From contig NZ_JAIBLJ010000004.1 in NCBI RefSeq assembly GCF_020179385.1, forward strand, positions 1 to 64,000: 64,000 nucleotides of DNA. The letters are read 5' to 3'. Origin of the DNA: Alkalihalobacillus sp. YIM B00296 (GTDB lineage Bacteria; Bacillota; Bacilli; Bacillales; Fictibacillaceae). The translations under genes were made by a program, and so were the position numbers. Positions 43,405 to 52,067 of this stretch are shown here, piece by piece (the first letter of the stretch is position 1; every line of letters starts with the position of its first letter). The notes under the pieces were generated by a model that saw only the letters and a program-made list of their open reading frames with translations, did not search any database and was not told the origin of the DNA.

Positions 43405-44529
43405 TTATCCCACTCTGAATTTGTTTATTTTTTGAGTATCGATCGAACAGCCAACACCATGTAAATCATTATTCAACAAAACATTTCCTTCATTAATGGC
43501 AGGGCCCTCACTAACAGGGTCATCTTCCAAGAACATTGGACCATTCAAATCAACAGGTCGATCGATTCCTAGATAATTAAATAAATGTGCACTTGCAGTA
43601 AGACCTAAGGTAGACTCTGTTAAGCCACCGCCAAGTAAATCTAAATTTGCTTCCCTAGCTATCTCCCCACATAATTTGGCACCTAAAAGACCTCCCATTT
43701 TTGTAATTTTGATGACAGCTGTATCACAAGCCTCAAGGCGTATCGCCTGGATTAGATCTCCAGCGGTCCAAATACTTTCGTCCAGGGCGATCGGTACATA
43801 CGTCTTTCTTCTCAATTCTGCATGTCCCAAAAGATCATTTGCTTTTAAAGGCTGCTCGAAGACATCTACCCCTAACTTTTCAAGACCCTTTGAAACCGTT
43901 ATTGCTTCAGAAAGTGTATAGCCCTGATTTGCATCGACACGAAGGAATAAATCAGGTATCGCTTCCTTCACTGCTTCAACAAGTCTCAGATCCTCATCTG
44001 CATTGAACCCAATCTTCAAATCAATTCCCTGATAACCATTTTCTAAGGCAAAATTGGCTTTTTCGATAGCATCCTTGATGTTATCAGTGCTTATTAGATA
44101 GGACAATTGAACTGAGGGTTTTGGTTTGGTGAACCAAAGTGATGCTATCGATTGTTTTCTTTGTTTTCCTATCAAATCATGAAGCGCTATGTCGATTGCA
44201 GCTTTAGCGATCGGTTGACCAATAGTCAATCCATTTTTAATTTCATTCTTCATCAATTTATGTGCCTTTTGTAAATCACCTATATTTTCTCCAATGAGCA
44301 CCGGTTTAAAATAATTTTCAATTGTCGATACAACAGATTCCTTTGTTTCATAACTCCATCTGTTGCTCGGCCTGGCCTCCCCCCATCCTTCAGTCCCGTC
44401 ATCCGCTGTGATTTTTACAAATACATGCGGAGCACCTTTTTCGGTATCTCCTACAGAACCACCAGAAATCCTAAAGTTCTGCTTCATCGGTAAATTCAAA
44501 GGATATACATCTATTTCTATAATTTTCAT
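43405..44529 (-). CDS. enolase superfamily enzyme (mandelate racemase/muconate lactonizing type)
   Basis: A 374-residue enzyme of the muconate cycloisomerase/dipeptide epimerase group. FLRVDANQGYT, DVFEQPLKAND and PIALDESIWT supply the three metal ligands, and TAVIKITKMGGL the second catalytic Lys. At the first Lys site, where KxK is usual, the sequence is GIDLKIGF, with Asp replacing the first Lys and the second kept. This may mean a dehydratase or epimerase of altered mechanism. The ATG at 44529 with GGAGG upstream is preferred. Convergent with the regulator gene, 7 bp apart. Confidence 0.82.
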   Translation of the reverse strand: MKIIEIDVYPLNLPMKQNFRISGGSVGDTEKGAPHVFVKITADDGTEGWGEARPSNRWSYETKESVVSTIENYFKPVLIGENIGDLQKAHKLMKNEIKNGLTIGQPIAKAAIDIALHDLIGKQRKQSIASLWFTKPKPSVQLSYLISTDNIKDAIEKANFALENGYQGIDLKIGFNADEDLRLVEAVKEAIPDLFLRVDANQGYTLSEAITVSKGLEKLGVDVFEQPLKANDLLGHAELRRKTYVPIALDESIWTAGDLIQAIRLEACDTAVIKITKMGGLLGAKLCGEIAREANLDLLGGGLTESTLGLTASAHLFNYLGIDRPVDLNGPMFLEDDPVSEGPAINEGNVLLNNDLHGVGCSIDTQKINKFRVG

Positions 44530-44578
44530 TTCAACCTCCATTCCAACTTAAGGAAGTGTGTTCTTTAAAAGTAAAGTT

Positions 44579-46270
44579 TTATTGTGTTAGCAGTTCAGGA
44601 TTGTACCGCAATAGATTTCCAATCAGAACCATTCCGTAGGTAGAACTAAATGTATCTTGTGGACGGTTTAACAACTGGACTGATATATCCCTGATCTCTT
44701 TATCGACCTGGCTAAGAGTTACCCACTCAGAAATTAACACAGAATAATTTTTGCTGCCACTTCCATCAACGAACATACTAACTCGTGGGTCGGAATAATC
44801 ACCCTGCCAAATAAGTTCTTTAAAAGTTGAAGTGAATTTCATCATATCTTCTTCAGTAAAAACTGTCCCTATCTGATATAAATCTACTGCTAGACCAAGC
44901 TCAATATTTGCGTGACTAATATCTTCACTTTTGTATCTAAAGTATCCAAAATCCCATTGTTGCCCTGAATCATCCCAATAATTCCAAACAAAAGCATCAC
45001 CGTTATCAGTTTCTTTTATGTGTAAACTACTTTTTAAGAAGTTTCCCATTCTTTGAATCTTATCTAAATAAGCTTCCTTTTTAGTTACTCGATAAAGATT
45101 TACAAGTGTTCTGCCTGCTGCAGCATATTGATTGTGAGGAATTGTAATCCCTTTTGACGGTTCATTAAATGGAAAATACTCATTAATTTGGGTCATTCTC
45201 GCAGTATCATCAAAGGGAAACTTGTAAACTCCCATTTTAATTCCATTATGCTCCCATTCTGCCCAATGTTGTTCCCATTTCGGGACGAAATTTTTTTCTA
45301 ATATTTTTAGATAGTCCTTTGCCTTTTTGGTGTATTCTTTACTTAGGGTCTCATCTTGATAAACAATATCTATAAATTCGGAAATAGAAGTTAATGCCAT
45401 CCCTTCATGAACGATATATTCACCGTACTGCTGCAAGGAAACATCGTCGTAATATGTTGCCGCATCCGAGTCATTAGCATCATCATTCGTTAAGTAAATA
45501 CGTATTTGTAGTCCTGCTGTATCAGGGGTTTTAAAGTCTACAGAGTAAGATTGCCACTCATTGTTTGAAAAAGAAAATTCCTTAATAGGTTTACCTGTAT
45601 CCTGGCGTACAATCATAATTTTCCCAAGATCATCAGGATGCTTATTTTTTGCTCTAAACTTAAAGTTATATTGTTTACCTGGTGTATAGTTCGGAATGAT
45701 TGTATAGGCTGATACAAAGTTTTCCCCTTCTGAATTTTGAACTAAAGTGCTGTATGTTCCACTTGCTTTATCTTCATCCGTTCTATACACAGACCCTTTT
45801 CCGCCATACCAGGGATAAGGATACCAACCGTCAGTCATGTATGCACCATTGCTGTCTTTATAATAAATACTATCCTTTTCCATATTTCCATTCATAATTT
45901 GATCGATACTATAACCGGAAGTCCACCAACTCTCAAAACCATCACCTTGAAAATCCTCTAATTGAGCAAACATACCATCAACGTCTTCCACAAATCTGTC
46001 TAAATACTCTTCATTTTTCGTTGCCCTATAAACACCCAGGTACCCTTTCAATACATAGGATTCATCCCACCCATATACATTTGACGGAGTATATCCCAGC
46101 CTAGGTATGGGCCCGACATGCCCAGCTCCATCATATGCCTGACTTTGATCAGCGTCATAATCATTAAACCTTTTTAACCAATCGGTATCCTCTCCTATTG
46201 CAGAATTTGAAAAAGTAGAAGAAAAAACAAGCATCAGTACAATCATGGCTACTATAAACCATCTTTTCAT
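44579..46270 (-). CDS. secreted (alpha/alpha) barrel protein with inserted carbohydrate-binding module
   Basis: A 563-residue protein with a signal peptide (residues 1-26, cleavage near SNSAIG). Helical repeats at about 30-125 (YVLKGYLGVYRATKNEEYLD) and 285-555 (AAAGRTLVNLYRVTKKEAYL, SEDISHANIELGLAVDLYQI) suggest an alpha/alpha toroid like those of polysaccharide lyases, C5-epimerases and AGE enzymes. A beta-sandwich CBM of the CBM4/9 type is inserted at about 127-283 (NGNMEKDSIYYKDS to TYYDDVSLQ). It probably binds and attacks the extracellular glycan. Own promoter with AAAGAC operator. Activity unassigned. Confidence 0.65.
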   Translation of the reverse strand: MKRWFIVAMIVLMLVFSSTFSNSAIGEDTDWLKRFNDYDADQSQAYDGAGHVGPIPRLGYTPSNVYGWDESYVLKGYLGVYRATKNEEYLDRFVEDVDGMFAQLEDFQGDGFESWWTSGYSIDQIMNGNMEKDSIYYKDSNGAYMTDGWYPYPWYGGKGSVYRTDEDKASGTYSTLVQNSEGENFVSAYTIIPNYTPGKQYNFKFRAKNKHPDDLGKIMIVRQDTGKPIKEFSFSNNEWQSYSVDFKTPDTAGLQIRIYLTNDDANDSDAATYYDDVSLQQYGEYIVHEGMALTSISEFIDIVYQDETLSKEYTKKAKDYLKILEKNFVPKWEQHWAEWEHNGIKMGVYKFPFDDTARMTQINEYFPFNEPSKGITIPHNQYAAAGRTLVNLYRVTKKEAYLDKIQRMGNFLKSSLHIKETDNGDAFVWNYWDDSGQQWDFGYFRYKSEDISHANIELGLAVDLYQIGTVFTEEDMMKFTSTFKELIWQGDYSDPRVSMFVDGSGSKNYSVLISEWVTLSQVDKEIRDISVQLLNRPQDTFSSTYGMVLIGNLLRYNPELLTQ

Positions 46271-46306
46271 TTTTTTCCCTCCGAAGAAAACATTATTTTA
46301 AAGAAC

Positions 46307-46342
46307 AGTATAAAAATTCTGAAAATAAAAGACAAGGTCTTT
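46307..46342 (-). promoter_or_regulatory. promoter of the secreted toroid gene with AAAGAC-type operator
   Basis: Minus strand: -35 TTGTCT (46330-46335), 17 bp, -10 TATACT (46307-46312). The -35 lies in AAAGAC-AAG-GTCTTT (46328-46342), a form with a 3-bp centre. Confidence 0.7.
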
Positions 46343-46421
46343 AATAGGACCGAAAACTTAATCAAATCTCTTGTACTAAGACCTAAGCCCTAATTTTATT
46401 GTAAATAATATAAAGACATAT

Positions 46422-46458
46422 AAAAGACTTGTCTTTTATAAAACTAGTTAGCTATTAT
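46422..46458 (+). promoter_or_regulatory. promoter of the secreted TIM-barrel gene with AAAGAC-type operator
   Basis: Plus strand: -35 TTGTCT (46429-46434), 18 bp, -10 TATTAT (46453-46458). The -35 lies in the palindrome AAAAGACTTGTCTTTT (46422-46437), the most complete site of the set. A further AAAGAC half is at 46412-46417. Confidence 0.7.
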
Positions 46459-46540
46459 ATTCCTGAATATAGATTTTGGAATTTTCATACAAAGGAGGGT
46501 GGATCTAGTATTTTTAATACGATAAAAGGAGGATATTGAA

Positions 46541-48193
46541 TTGAAAAAGTTTGGATTAACATCGTTGATATGTATGTTGGCTCTAGGGGTGTTTTCTTCA
46601 ATACCATCCAAACAAGTGGATGCTTCGACTGAATCTATCGAACCTGGGAAAATGCTTGCAGATTATGCTGGTACAATTCGAGAAGCAGAGCCCAGAGCCG
46701 ATGGAATCCACCATGTTGATACGCCAGCAATGATTGAAAAATTAAAAGAACTGAATGTTAATACGTATTATTATTTGATCTGGCATGAAGAGACGGACTG
46801 GGATGATTTAAGGGTTGAATTTCTTCCTGCTGCGAAAGAAGCTGGGATCGATGTTGTCGTTTATCTAGTCCCTCCTTCTGAATCGACAGGAGAAAGGAAA
46901 TCTTATCCCTATACGACCGATTATATCGCTTGGTCAGAAGCCATCGCCAACCTTTCTCTGGAATATTCGAATTTAATTGGTTGGGCCATTGATGATTTTA
47001 ACCATAACCTCAATACATATACTCCGGAATATATGGCCCAAATGAAAGAAACTTCAGAAGCGATTAACCCCGACTTGTTTTTCACACCTCAGATGTATAC
47101 CAATTCTCTTTCAGAATCTTTTCTTGAAACACGTGGAGATTATATAGATGGGGTTGTGCTAGCCTTTAGAGATGGGATTTATCGCAACACCCAGGTTTAT
47201 GAAACAGCACAACAACAGATTGATGAATCCTATGCACTGCTTAGTGAATACGATCTTCCACTCTACTGGATGATTTATGCGTCTCAGCTATCAAGAACTC
47301 CAGCGAATCCATCATCTCATTATGTAAGAGAAGTGGTTCAAATTGCTTTAGAAAACATGCAGAAGGGGAAGATAAATGGGATCATCACCTATGTACTAAA
47401 AAAGAATTTCGCTCCGGAACCAACAGATGATAAGGCATACAATGATGAGGGATATCTGAACTTTTTCATCGGTCTGGGTGCACCTAGTTCTTCTGGTAAT
47501 TATACAGAAGCAACACAGGAAGTCAGAATTGATAAAAAGTCAGAGAATTATTCTTTGACCTTTCAAACGATGGACCATGGCCCGAATGTCTTTGGCTACC
47601 ACAAAAAACAACTCCTCGTTGATGGAGAAGTGGTATGGGAACAAGATACTGCTGAAATGGTCTCTGACTTGGCCTGGGATTCTAAACATGTCGATCTTAC
47701 TCCGTACATGTCTGGTAAATCTAAGGTAGATTTGACTTTCCGTTTCTATGAGAATAAAGGAGTAAATAACTACTGGACCTATGTTGGATTCGATGCGTTA
47801 GAACCAACAGGTTTCACAATAGAGAATCATAATTTTGCAGACAGTTCCAGTTGGGAATTTTCATCAAACACAGGTGCCATTATCGGAGAAATACTCCACT
47901 ATGATGAACAAAGAAGCTTGATGGCTTATCATCATACAAAAGTATCTTATACAACCTATAAACTCTTTGTATCCATTCATAATGCAGACATTGATGAAGA
48001 AATCAAACAGATGCTACTTTCAAAAGCAGAAAAAATCATGGCAGATTACTTCAGTGAACAAATTGAAAAAGCAAGGCAGGGACTGAACAGTTTAGAAATG
48101 CAAATAGAATCACAGAAAGGAAAGAAAATTCCTGTTGAGCTGGCCAACAAATGGACAGCCATGATTCATGACCTTGAAACACTTTATGAATGA
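46541..48193 (+). CDS. secreted TIM-barrel protein, putative glycoside hydrolase of unassigned family
   Basis: A 550-residue protein with a signal peptide (about 1-29, ending VDAS). Residues about 35-315 read as a TIM barrel: LKELNVNTYYYLIWHEETDW, AGIDVVVYLVPPSE, LIGWAIDDFNHN with paired Asp (D151, D152), DLFFTPQMY and DGVVLAFRDG. A beta-sandwich follows (about 325-435) and a helical C-terminus (about 490-550). The Asp pair at a strand end suggests a retaining glycosidase-like site. I cannot place it in a numbered GH family. TTG start with AAAGGAGG upstream. Confidence 0.65.
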   Translation: MKKFGLTSLICMLALGVFSSIPSKQVDASTESIEPGKMLADYAGTIREAEPRADGIHHVDTPAMIEKLKELNVNTYYYLIWHEETDWDDLRVEFLPAAKEAGIDVVVYLVPPSESTGERKSYPYTTDYIAWSEAIANLSLEYSNLIGWAIDDFNHNLNTYTPEYMAQMKETSEAINPDLFFTPQMYTNSLSESFLETRGDYIDGVVLAFRDGIYRNTQVYETAQQQIDESYALLSEYDLPLYWMIYASQLSRTPANPSSHYVREVVQIALENMQKGKINGIITYVLKKNFAPEPTDDKAYNDEGYLNFFIGLGAPSSSGNYTEATQEVRIDKKSENYSLTFQTMDHGPNVFGYHKKQLLVDGEVVWEQDTAEMVSDLAWDSKHVDLTPYMSGKSKVDLTFRFYENKGVNNYWTYVGFDALEPTGFTIENHNFADSSSWEFSSNTGAIIGEILHYDEQRSLMAYHHTKVSYTTYKLFVSIHNADIDEEIKQMLLSKAEKIMADYFSEQIEKARQGLNSLEMQIESQKGKKIPVELANKWTAMIHDLETLYE

Positions 48194-48201
48194 ACCAAAC
48201 G

Positions 48202-48240
48202 ATGAATCCCTTCTGTTCAATCAGAGGGGATTCATTTTCT
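48202..48240. terminator. bidirectional terminator between convergent genes
   Basis: GAATCCCTTCTG (48204-48215) pairs with CAGAGGGGATTC (48222-48233) with one mismatch, followed by ATTTTCT. It serves the plus-strand gene ending at 48193 and may also serve the minus-strand gene ending at 48257. Confidence 0.75.
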
Positions 48241-48256
48241 AAATTTGTCGAACTCC

Positions 48257-49207
48257 CTAAAGATTTGTATTCACATAATAGATTGTCTTTTCAATATGTG
48301 AAGGTGTTCCCGGGGCATCATGTCCTGAAAAGGGGTATATTTCCATACTTTTTTCTGATGTAATGTGATTATATACACCAAAAATCGGCTTTGGGGGACA
48401 AATAAGATCTTTAAAGGCAACTGAAACACGGATTTTACTCTTGATGTTTGAAGCATGATTAAGAATATCGAAGTAGCTCAGATTGGTAAGGACTCTCTCC
48501 ATATATTCTGGATGAAGTTTCATGAAGTTTTCTATCTCAACAACTGATCCTTCCATTTTTTGCTTTATTGTCAGTTCAATATCACACATATTTGGTACAT
48601 CTGCTACAACAAGAGCTAGTCGCGAATCCAATGCTGCCACCGCCATCGCTATTCCACCTCCTAAGCTTGAACCCATTAAACATACAGCGTTTGGATCAAT
48701 CTCACTTTGCTCCATGATAAAATCAACAGCACGTTTACAATCCAGCCAAACTTTATAGTAATAGTATTCTTCTTTTACCAACAAGCCTTGAGTTGCCCAG
48801 CTACCCGTATTTCCATGAGAGTATTTACTGTCATCACCTGTTTCCCCCATCCCGCGGCAATCGACTGCAAATACCGCATAACCCTGGATCAACCAGGTCA
48901 TATATTGGGAGATTGACCCTTTACTACCTCCATAACCATGGTAAAAAATTATACATTTTAATTTTTCTTTGGTACCAACTGGTTTGATATAATAAGCTTT
49001 TATAGGTGTTTCATAAGCTCCTTGATAAATTACTCGCTCTACCCTAACTTGCTTGATTGGATATTTGATTTCCTCTATCCGTGGTCTTAATGGAATATTC
49101 TTACACTCCGATAGTGCGTTATCCCAAAAGCTATTGAAGTCTTCCCTCCGTGTCAATTCAGGACGATAACCTTCATATTCCCTTATAAGTGCATCTATTT
49201 CTCTCAT
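48257..49207 (-). CDS. CE7-like acetyl esterase (AXE1 family)
   Basis: A 316-residue alpha/beta hydrolase of the acetyl xylan esterase/cephalosporin C deacetylase family. The nucleophile elbow is LMGSSLGGGIAMAVAA (Ser about 181), the oxyanion region IIFYHGYGGSKGS, and FSGHDAPG gives the His. The CE7 signature RGQ is RGM here (DCRGMGETG) and GxSQGG is GSSLGGG, so it is a divergent member. It probably deacetylates oligosaccharides in the cytoplasm, serving the neighbouring glycan locus. The ATG at 49207 follows GGGTGG; the longer frame has no suitable site. Confidence 0.82.
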   Translation of the reverse strand: MREIDALIREYEGYRPELTRREDFNSFWDNALSECKNIPLRPRIEEIKYPIKQVRVERVIYQGAYETPIKAYYIKPVGTKEKLKCIIFYHGYGGSKGSISQYMTWLIQGYAVFAVDCRGMGETGDDSKYSHGNTGSWATQGLLVKEEYYYYKVWLDCKRAVDFIMEQSEIDPNAVCLMGSSLGGGIAMAVAALDSRLALVVADVPNMCDIELTIKQKMEGSVVEIENFMKLHPEYMERVLTNLSYFDILNHASNIKSKIRVSVAFKDLICPPKPIFGVYNHITSEKSMEIYPFSGHDAPGTPSHIEKTIYYVNTNL

Positions 49208-49496
49208 CTTTCCACCCTTTTCATCCTTCCTTTGTGATTGTTTTAAAATTAGCAACATAGTCAACATTTGTCAAAATATTTTCGAAATTATTACGGTTAT
49301 CTTTCGTTAAATCAATTTATAAACATAAATAGACCCTCCAGAGGCGCTGCCACTAGGAGGATACTGTTTAAAATCTTCAGCTGGTAGACTTTGCGGGGGC
49401 TGCCTCGGCCGACTTGTTCTTCACCTTTAATGGTGGCCAGTTTTCATTTTCAAGTAAAGCCCGGTTTGCTTTTCACAATCGTATACGAATCTCTCA
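49208..49496. other. intergenic region between CE7-like gene and M20 gene
   Basis: AT-rich upstream half containing the probable promoter of the CE7-like gene, then a GC-richer stretch (49340-49500) with a small CCTCC/GGAGG hairpin. No gene or clear terminator is recognised. Confidence 0.4.
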
Positions 49497-50753
49497 TCAT
49501 ACTAAGCCAGACGTCGTTTCCATTTTTACATATTCCTTGATGATCTGGATGCCGATCTGTAAATCTTCGATGGATGCGTATTCGTCTGGGTGGTGGCTCA
49601 ATCCATCACGACAAGGGATGAAAATCAGTCCGGTCGGCCAGTGTGATGCCATATTCATGACATCGTGACCTGCCCCGCTCTCCATGACAAGACAATCGTA
49701 TCCAAGCTTGTCACCGGCCTCTTGAAGTTTACTTGCCACTTCTTTATCCAAAAGAACTGAATCTTCATCAACTAATTTACGGACCGATCCATCGACCTGG
49801 TAATGGTCAACAAGCTTTTGAAGTTCTTTTTCGATTTCTTCTGCTAGGCCTCGCTTCAGCTGATCGTCTACACTTCGGATGTCGATGCCCAGTTCAACTT
49901 TACCTGGAATGCTTGTCATTTTATTCGGGTGGAGATCCATCGTGCTGGTCGTCGCGACTACAGGTACCTCATTTTCATCAGAAAGCTCTTTGGCCCGTTC
50001 AGATACAAACGTGATGAGGGGAGCGATTGCCACGAGCGTATCTTGGCGTTTCCCCATCGGCGTGGTTCCGGTGTGGCTCGATTTCCCTTCGATCTTGATG
50101 TTAAGCCTTGTTGGACAAGCAATAGCCGTCGCAATACCGAACTTCTTGCCCGCTTCTTCAATTTGTACACCTTGCTCGATATGCAGCTCGATGAACTGGC
50201 TGATTTCATTTTGAGGACGTTGTGCTCCCGTGATTTTATTCCACTCTAAACCTCGTCCTTCTACTGCTTCCTTGACAGTAATCCCTGATTCATCTTTCAT
50301 ATCTTTAACCTGATCAGTGTTCAGTTTCCCTGTCATCGCCTTACTTCCGATGGTGGAAATACCGAAACGCGAAGATTCTTCTGAGGCGAAACAGATGACC
50401 TCGATGGGAACATCCGGTTGAAAGCCTTCTTCCTTCAGTTCTTTTACAGCCGCTAAACTGCATAAAACCCCAGCGACACCATCATATCCACCGCCATTTT
50501 GTACAGTGTCCAGATGTGACCCCATCGCAAAGGCTGGTTTGTCGTCTTGATCGGTCTCCCATCGAGCGATACAGTTACCAGCTTCATCACGTCGAACATT
50601 AAGTCCGGCCGATTCCGCTTTTTCTGCAAAAACGCCGATCGATTGCCACTCATCTTCACTATAGCCAAGCCGTGTAAAGCCATTTTTTTGTTCCAATTTA
50701 TCCGTTAGATTGAATGCTTTAAGCGTCTTTTCCAACCATTTTTCGTTTCCCAA
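49497..50753 (-). CDS. M20 amidase, hydantoinase/carbamoylase family
   Basis: A 418-residue zinc amidohydrolase of the N-carbamoyl-L-amino-acid hydrolase/allantoate amidohydrolase group. FAMGSHLDTVQNGGGYDGVA gives the first zinc His and bridging Asp, and ICFASEESSRFG gives the Glu pair. FIELHIEQGVQIEEAGKK and MESGAGHDVMNMA follow. It removes a carbamoyl or similar group from an amino acid. The TTG start has GAGGTG upstream, which also holds the stop of the gene before it. Third of three adjacent M20 genes. Confidence 0.87.
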   Translation of the reverse strand: MGNEKWLEKTLKAFNLTDKLEQKNGFTRLGYSEDEWQSIGVFAEKAESAGLNVRRDEAGNCIARWETDQDDKPAFAMGSHLDTVQNGGGYDGVAGVLCSLAAVKELKEEGFQPDVPIEVICFASEESSRFGISTIGSKAMTGKLNTDQVKDMKDESGITVKEAVEGRGLEWNKITGAQRPQNEISQFIELHIEQGVQIEEAGKKFGIATAIACPTRLNIKIEGKSSHTGTTPMGKRQDTLVAIAPLITFVSERAKELSDENEVPVVATTSTMDLHPNKMTSIPGKVELGIDIRSVDDQLKRGLAEEIEKELQKLVDHYQVDGSVRKLVDEDSVLLDKEVASKLQEAGDKLGYDCLVMESGAGHDVMNMASHWPTGLIFIPCRDGLSHHPDEYASIEDLQIGIQIIKEYVKMETTSGLV

Positions 50754-50756
50754 CTT

Positions 50757-52067
50757 TTACACCTCTTTCCCTTGCAATTCCGAAATAGCCCTTACAAATA
50801 TTTCGACCCCAACAGAAAGGACATCTTCCTGATAGTCGAATTCCGAATGATGATGGCCACTTGCGAGAGGTGTGCCGAAAACTAGGTAGGTCGCTTTCCC
50901 GCCACGCTCCTGGACACGGTTGATCATATAGGCTGCGTCTTCAGAAACGCCAATCACATCTTTCGGGATGACGTTTTTGATCAGGTGACTCTTCTCAGCT
51001 ACCTGTTCGATAAGCGGAATGAACCATTCATCGCTCGTTGCATCGACACCATCACCTACGATTTCGATGGTCGCTTCTACGTCATGGAGTGCGGCACTCG
51101 CTTGGATGATCCGTTCAGCCTCTGAAATCATATATTGATTCAGTTCGACGGTCGCCCCTCTTGTCTCAAGCTGTATTTCCGCTTTTTCAGGAATGATGTT
51201 GCGCCCACTCCCAGCATGTAGTGTCCCTACATTGACCCGTGTCTTGCCATCTCCATGACGGGATATTCCGTGCAGATGGATAGATGCTGTGGCTGCTGCA
51301 AGCAGGGCATTCTTGCCTTTTTCCGGCTCTTTTCCAGCATGAGCAGAGACCCCTTTGAAGCTGACGTCACATTTGGTAGTGGCTAAAAATCCGCCTGAGG
51401 TCGCTGATACGTCGCCAACCGAATAGTCAAAATGGACTCCGATATGGCCGGATAAAAAGAAATCGACATCGTCCAGCCAACCTTTTTGGACCATGGACTT
51501 TGCCCCACGTGAACCTTCTTCTGCCGGTTGGAAAAGCAGCGTGTAACGGCCTTGAAGCTCCTCGATATGTTTAGCTAAAAACGAAGCGACCCCAAGGCCG
51601 ATCGTCGTATGGCCGTCATGAGCACATGCGTGCATCTGTCCGGTTCTCGTTGATGCAAAACCGGTCCTCGAAGGATAGTGTTCATGAGATTCCGATTCTG
51701 ATATCGGTAAAGCATCAATGTCAAAACGCAGAGCGATATGCGGTCCTTTTTTACCCGAATCAAGGGTTGCGACCAGGCCGGTATGACCGCCTTCCATCCG
51801 TTCTATAAACGAAGATGGTACACCTTCTGAAAGGGCCCTTTCTTCTTCTTCCTTTAACACATGAGCAGGTGGTACTCCCATTCTGATATCACTTGAGAGT
51901 GCTTCTTTTCCGACATGGATATCTTTAAATCCAAGGCTGGTCAAGGTTTGATAAATTCTGTGGGTCGTCACATATTCGGTCCATCCAACTTCAGGATATT
52001 GGTGAAATTGGCGACGCCATGTAACCAGTTGTTCCTTTTTACATTCGATGAAACCTTTTATATTCAT
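50757..52067 (-). CDS. M20 amidohydrolase, AbgA-like
   Basis: A 436-residue member of the M20D group resembling p-aminobenzoyl-glutamate hydrolase subunit A. RRQFHQYPEVGWTEYVTTHR opens the protein, MHACAHDGHTTIGLGVASFL binds zinc, and LLFQPAEEGSRGAKSMV holds the catalytic Glu pair. It overlaps the next M20 gene by four bases and lies near a broken AbgT transporter gene, as in abg loci. Substrate could be aminobenzoyl-glutamate or another N-acyl amino acid. Confidence 0.85.
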   Translation of the reverse strand: MNIKGFIECKKEQLVTWRRQFHQYPEVGWTEYVTTHRIYQTLTSLGFKDIHVGKEALSSDIRMGVPPAHVLKEEEERALSEGVPSSFIERMEGGHTGLVATLDSGKKGPHIALRFDIDALPISESESHEHYPSRTGFASTRTGQMHACAHDGHTTIGLGVASFLAKHIEELQGRYTLLFQPAEEGSRGAKSMVQKGWLDDVDFFLSGHIGVHFDYSVGDVSATSGGFLATTKCDVSFKGVSAHAGKEPEKGKNALLAAATASIHLHGISRHGDGKTRVNVGTLHAGSGRNIIPEKAEIQLETRGATVELNQYMISEAERIIQASAALHDVEATIEIVGDGVDATSDEWFIPLIEQVAEKSHLIKNVIPKDVIGVSEDAAYMINRVQERGGKATYLVFGTPLASGHHHSEFDYQEDVLSVGVEIFVRAISELQGKEV

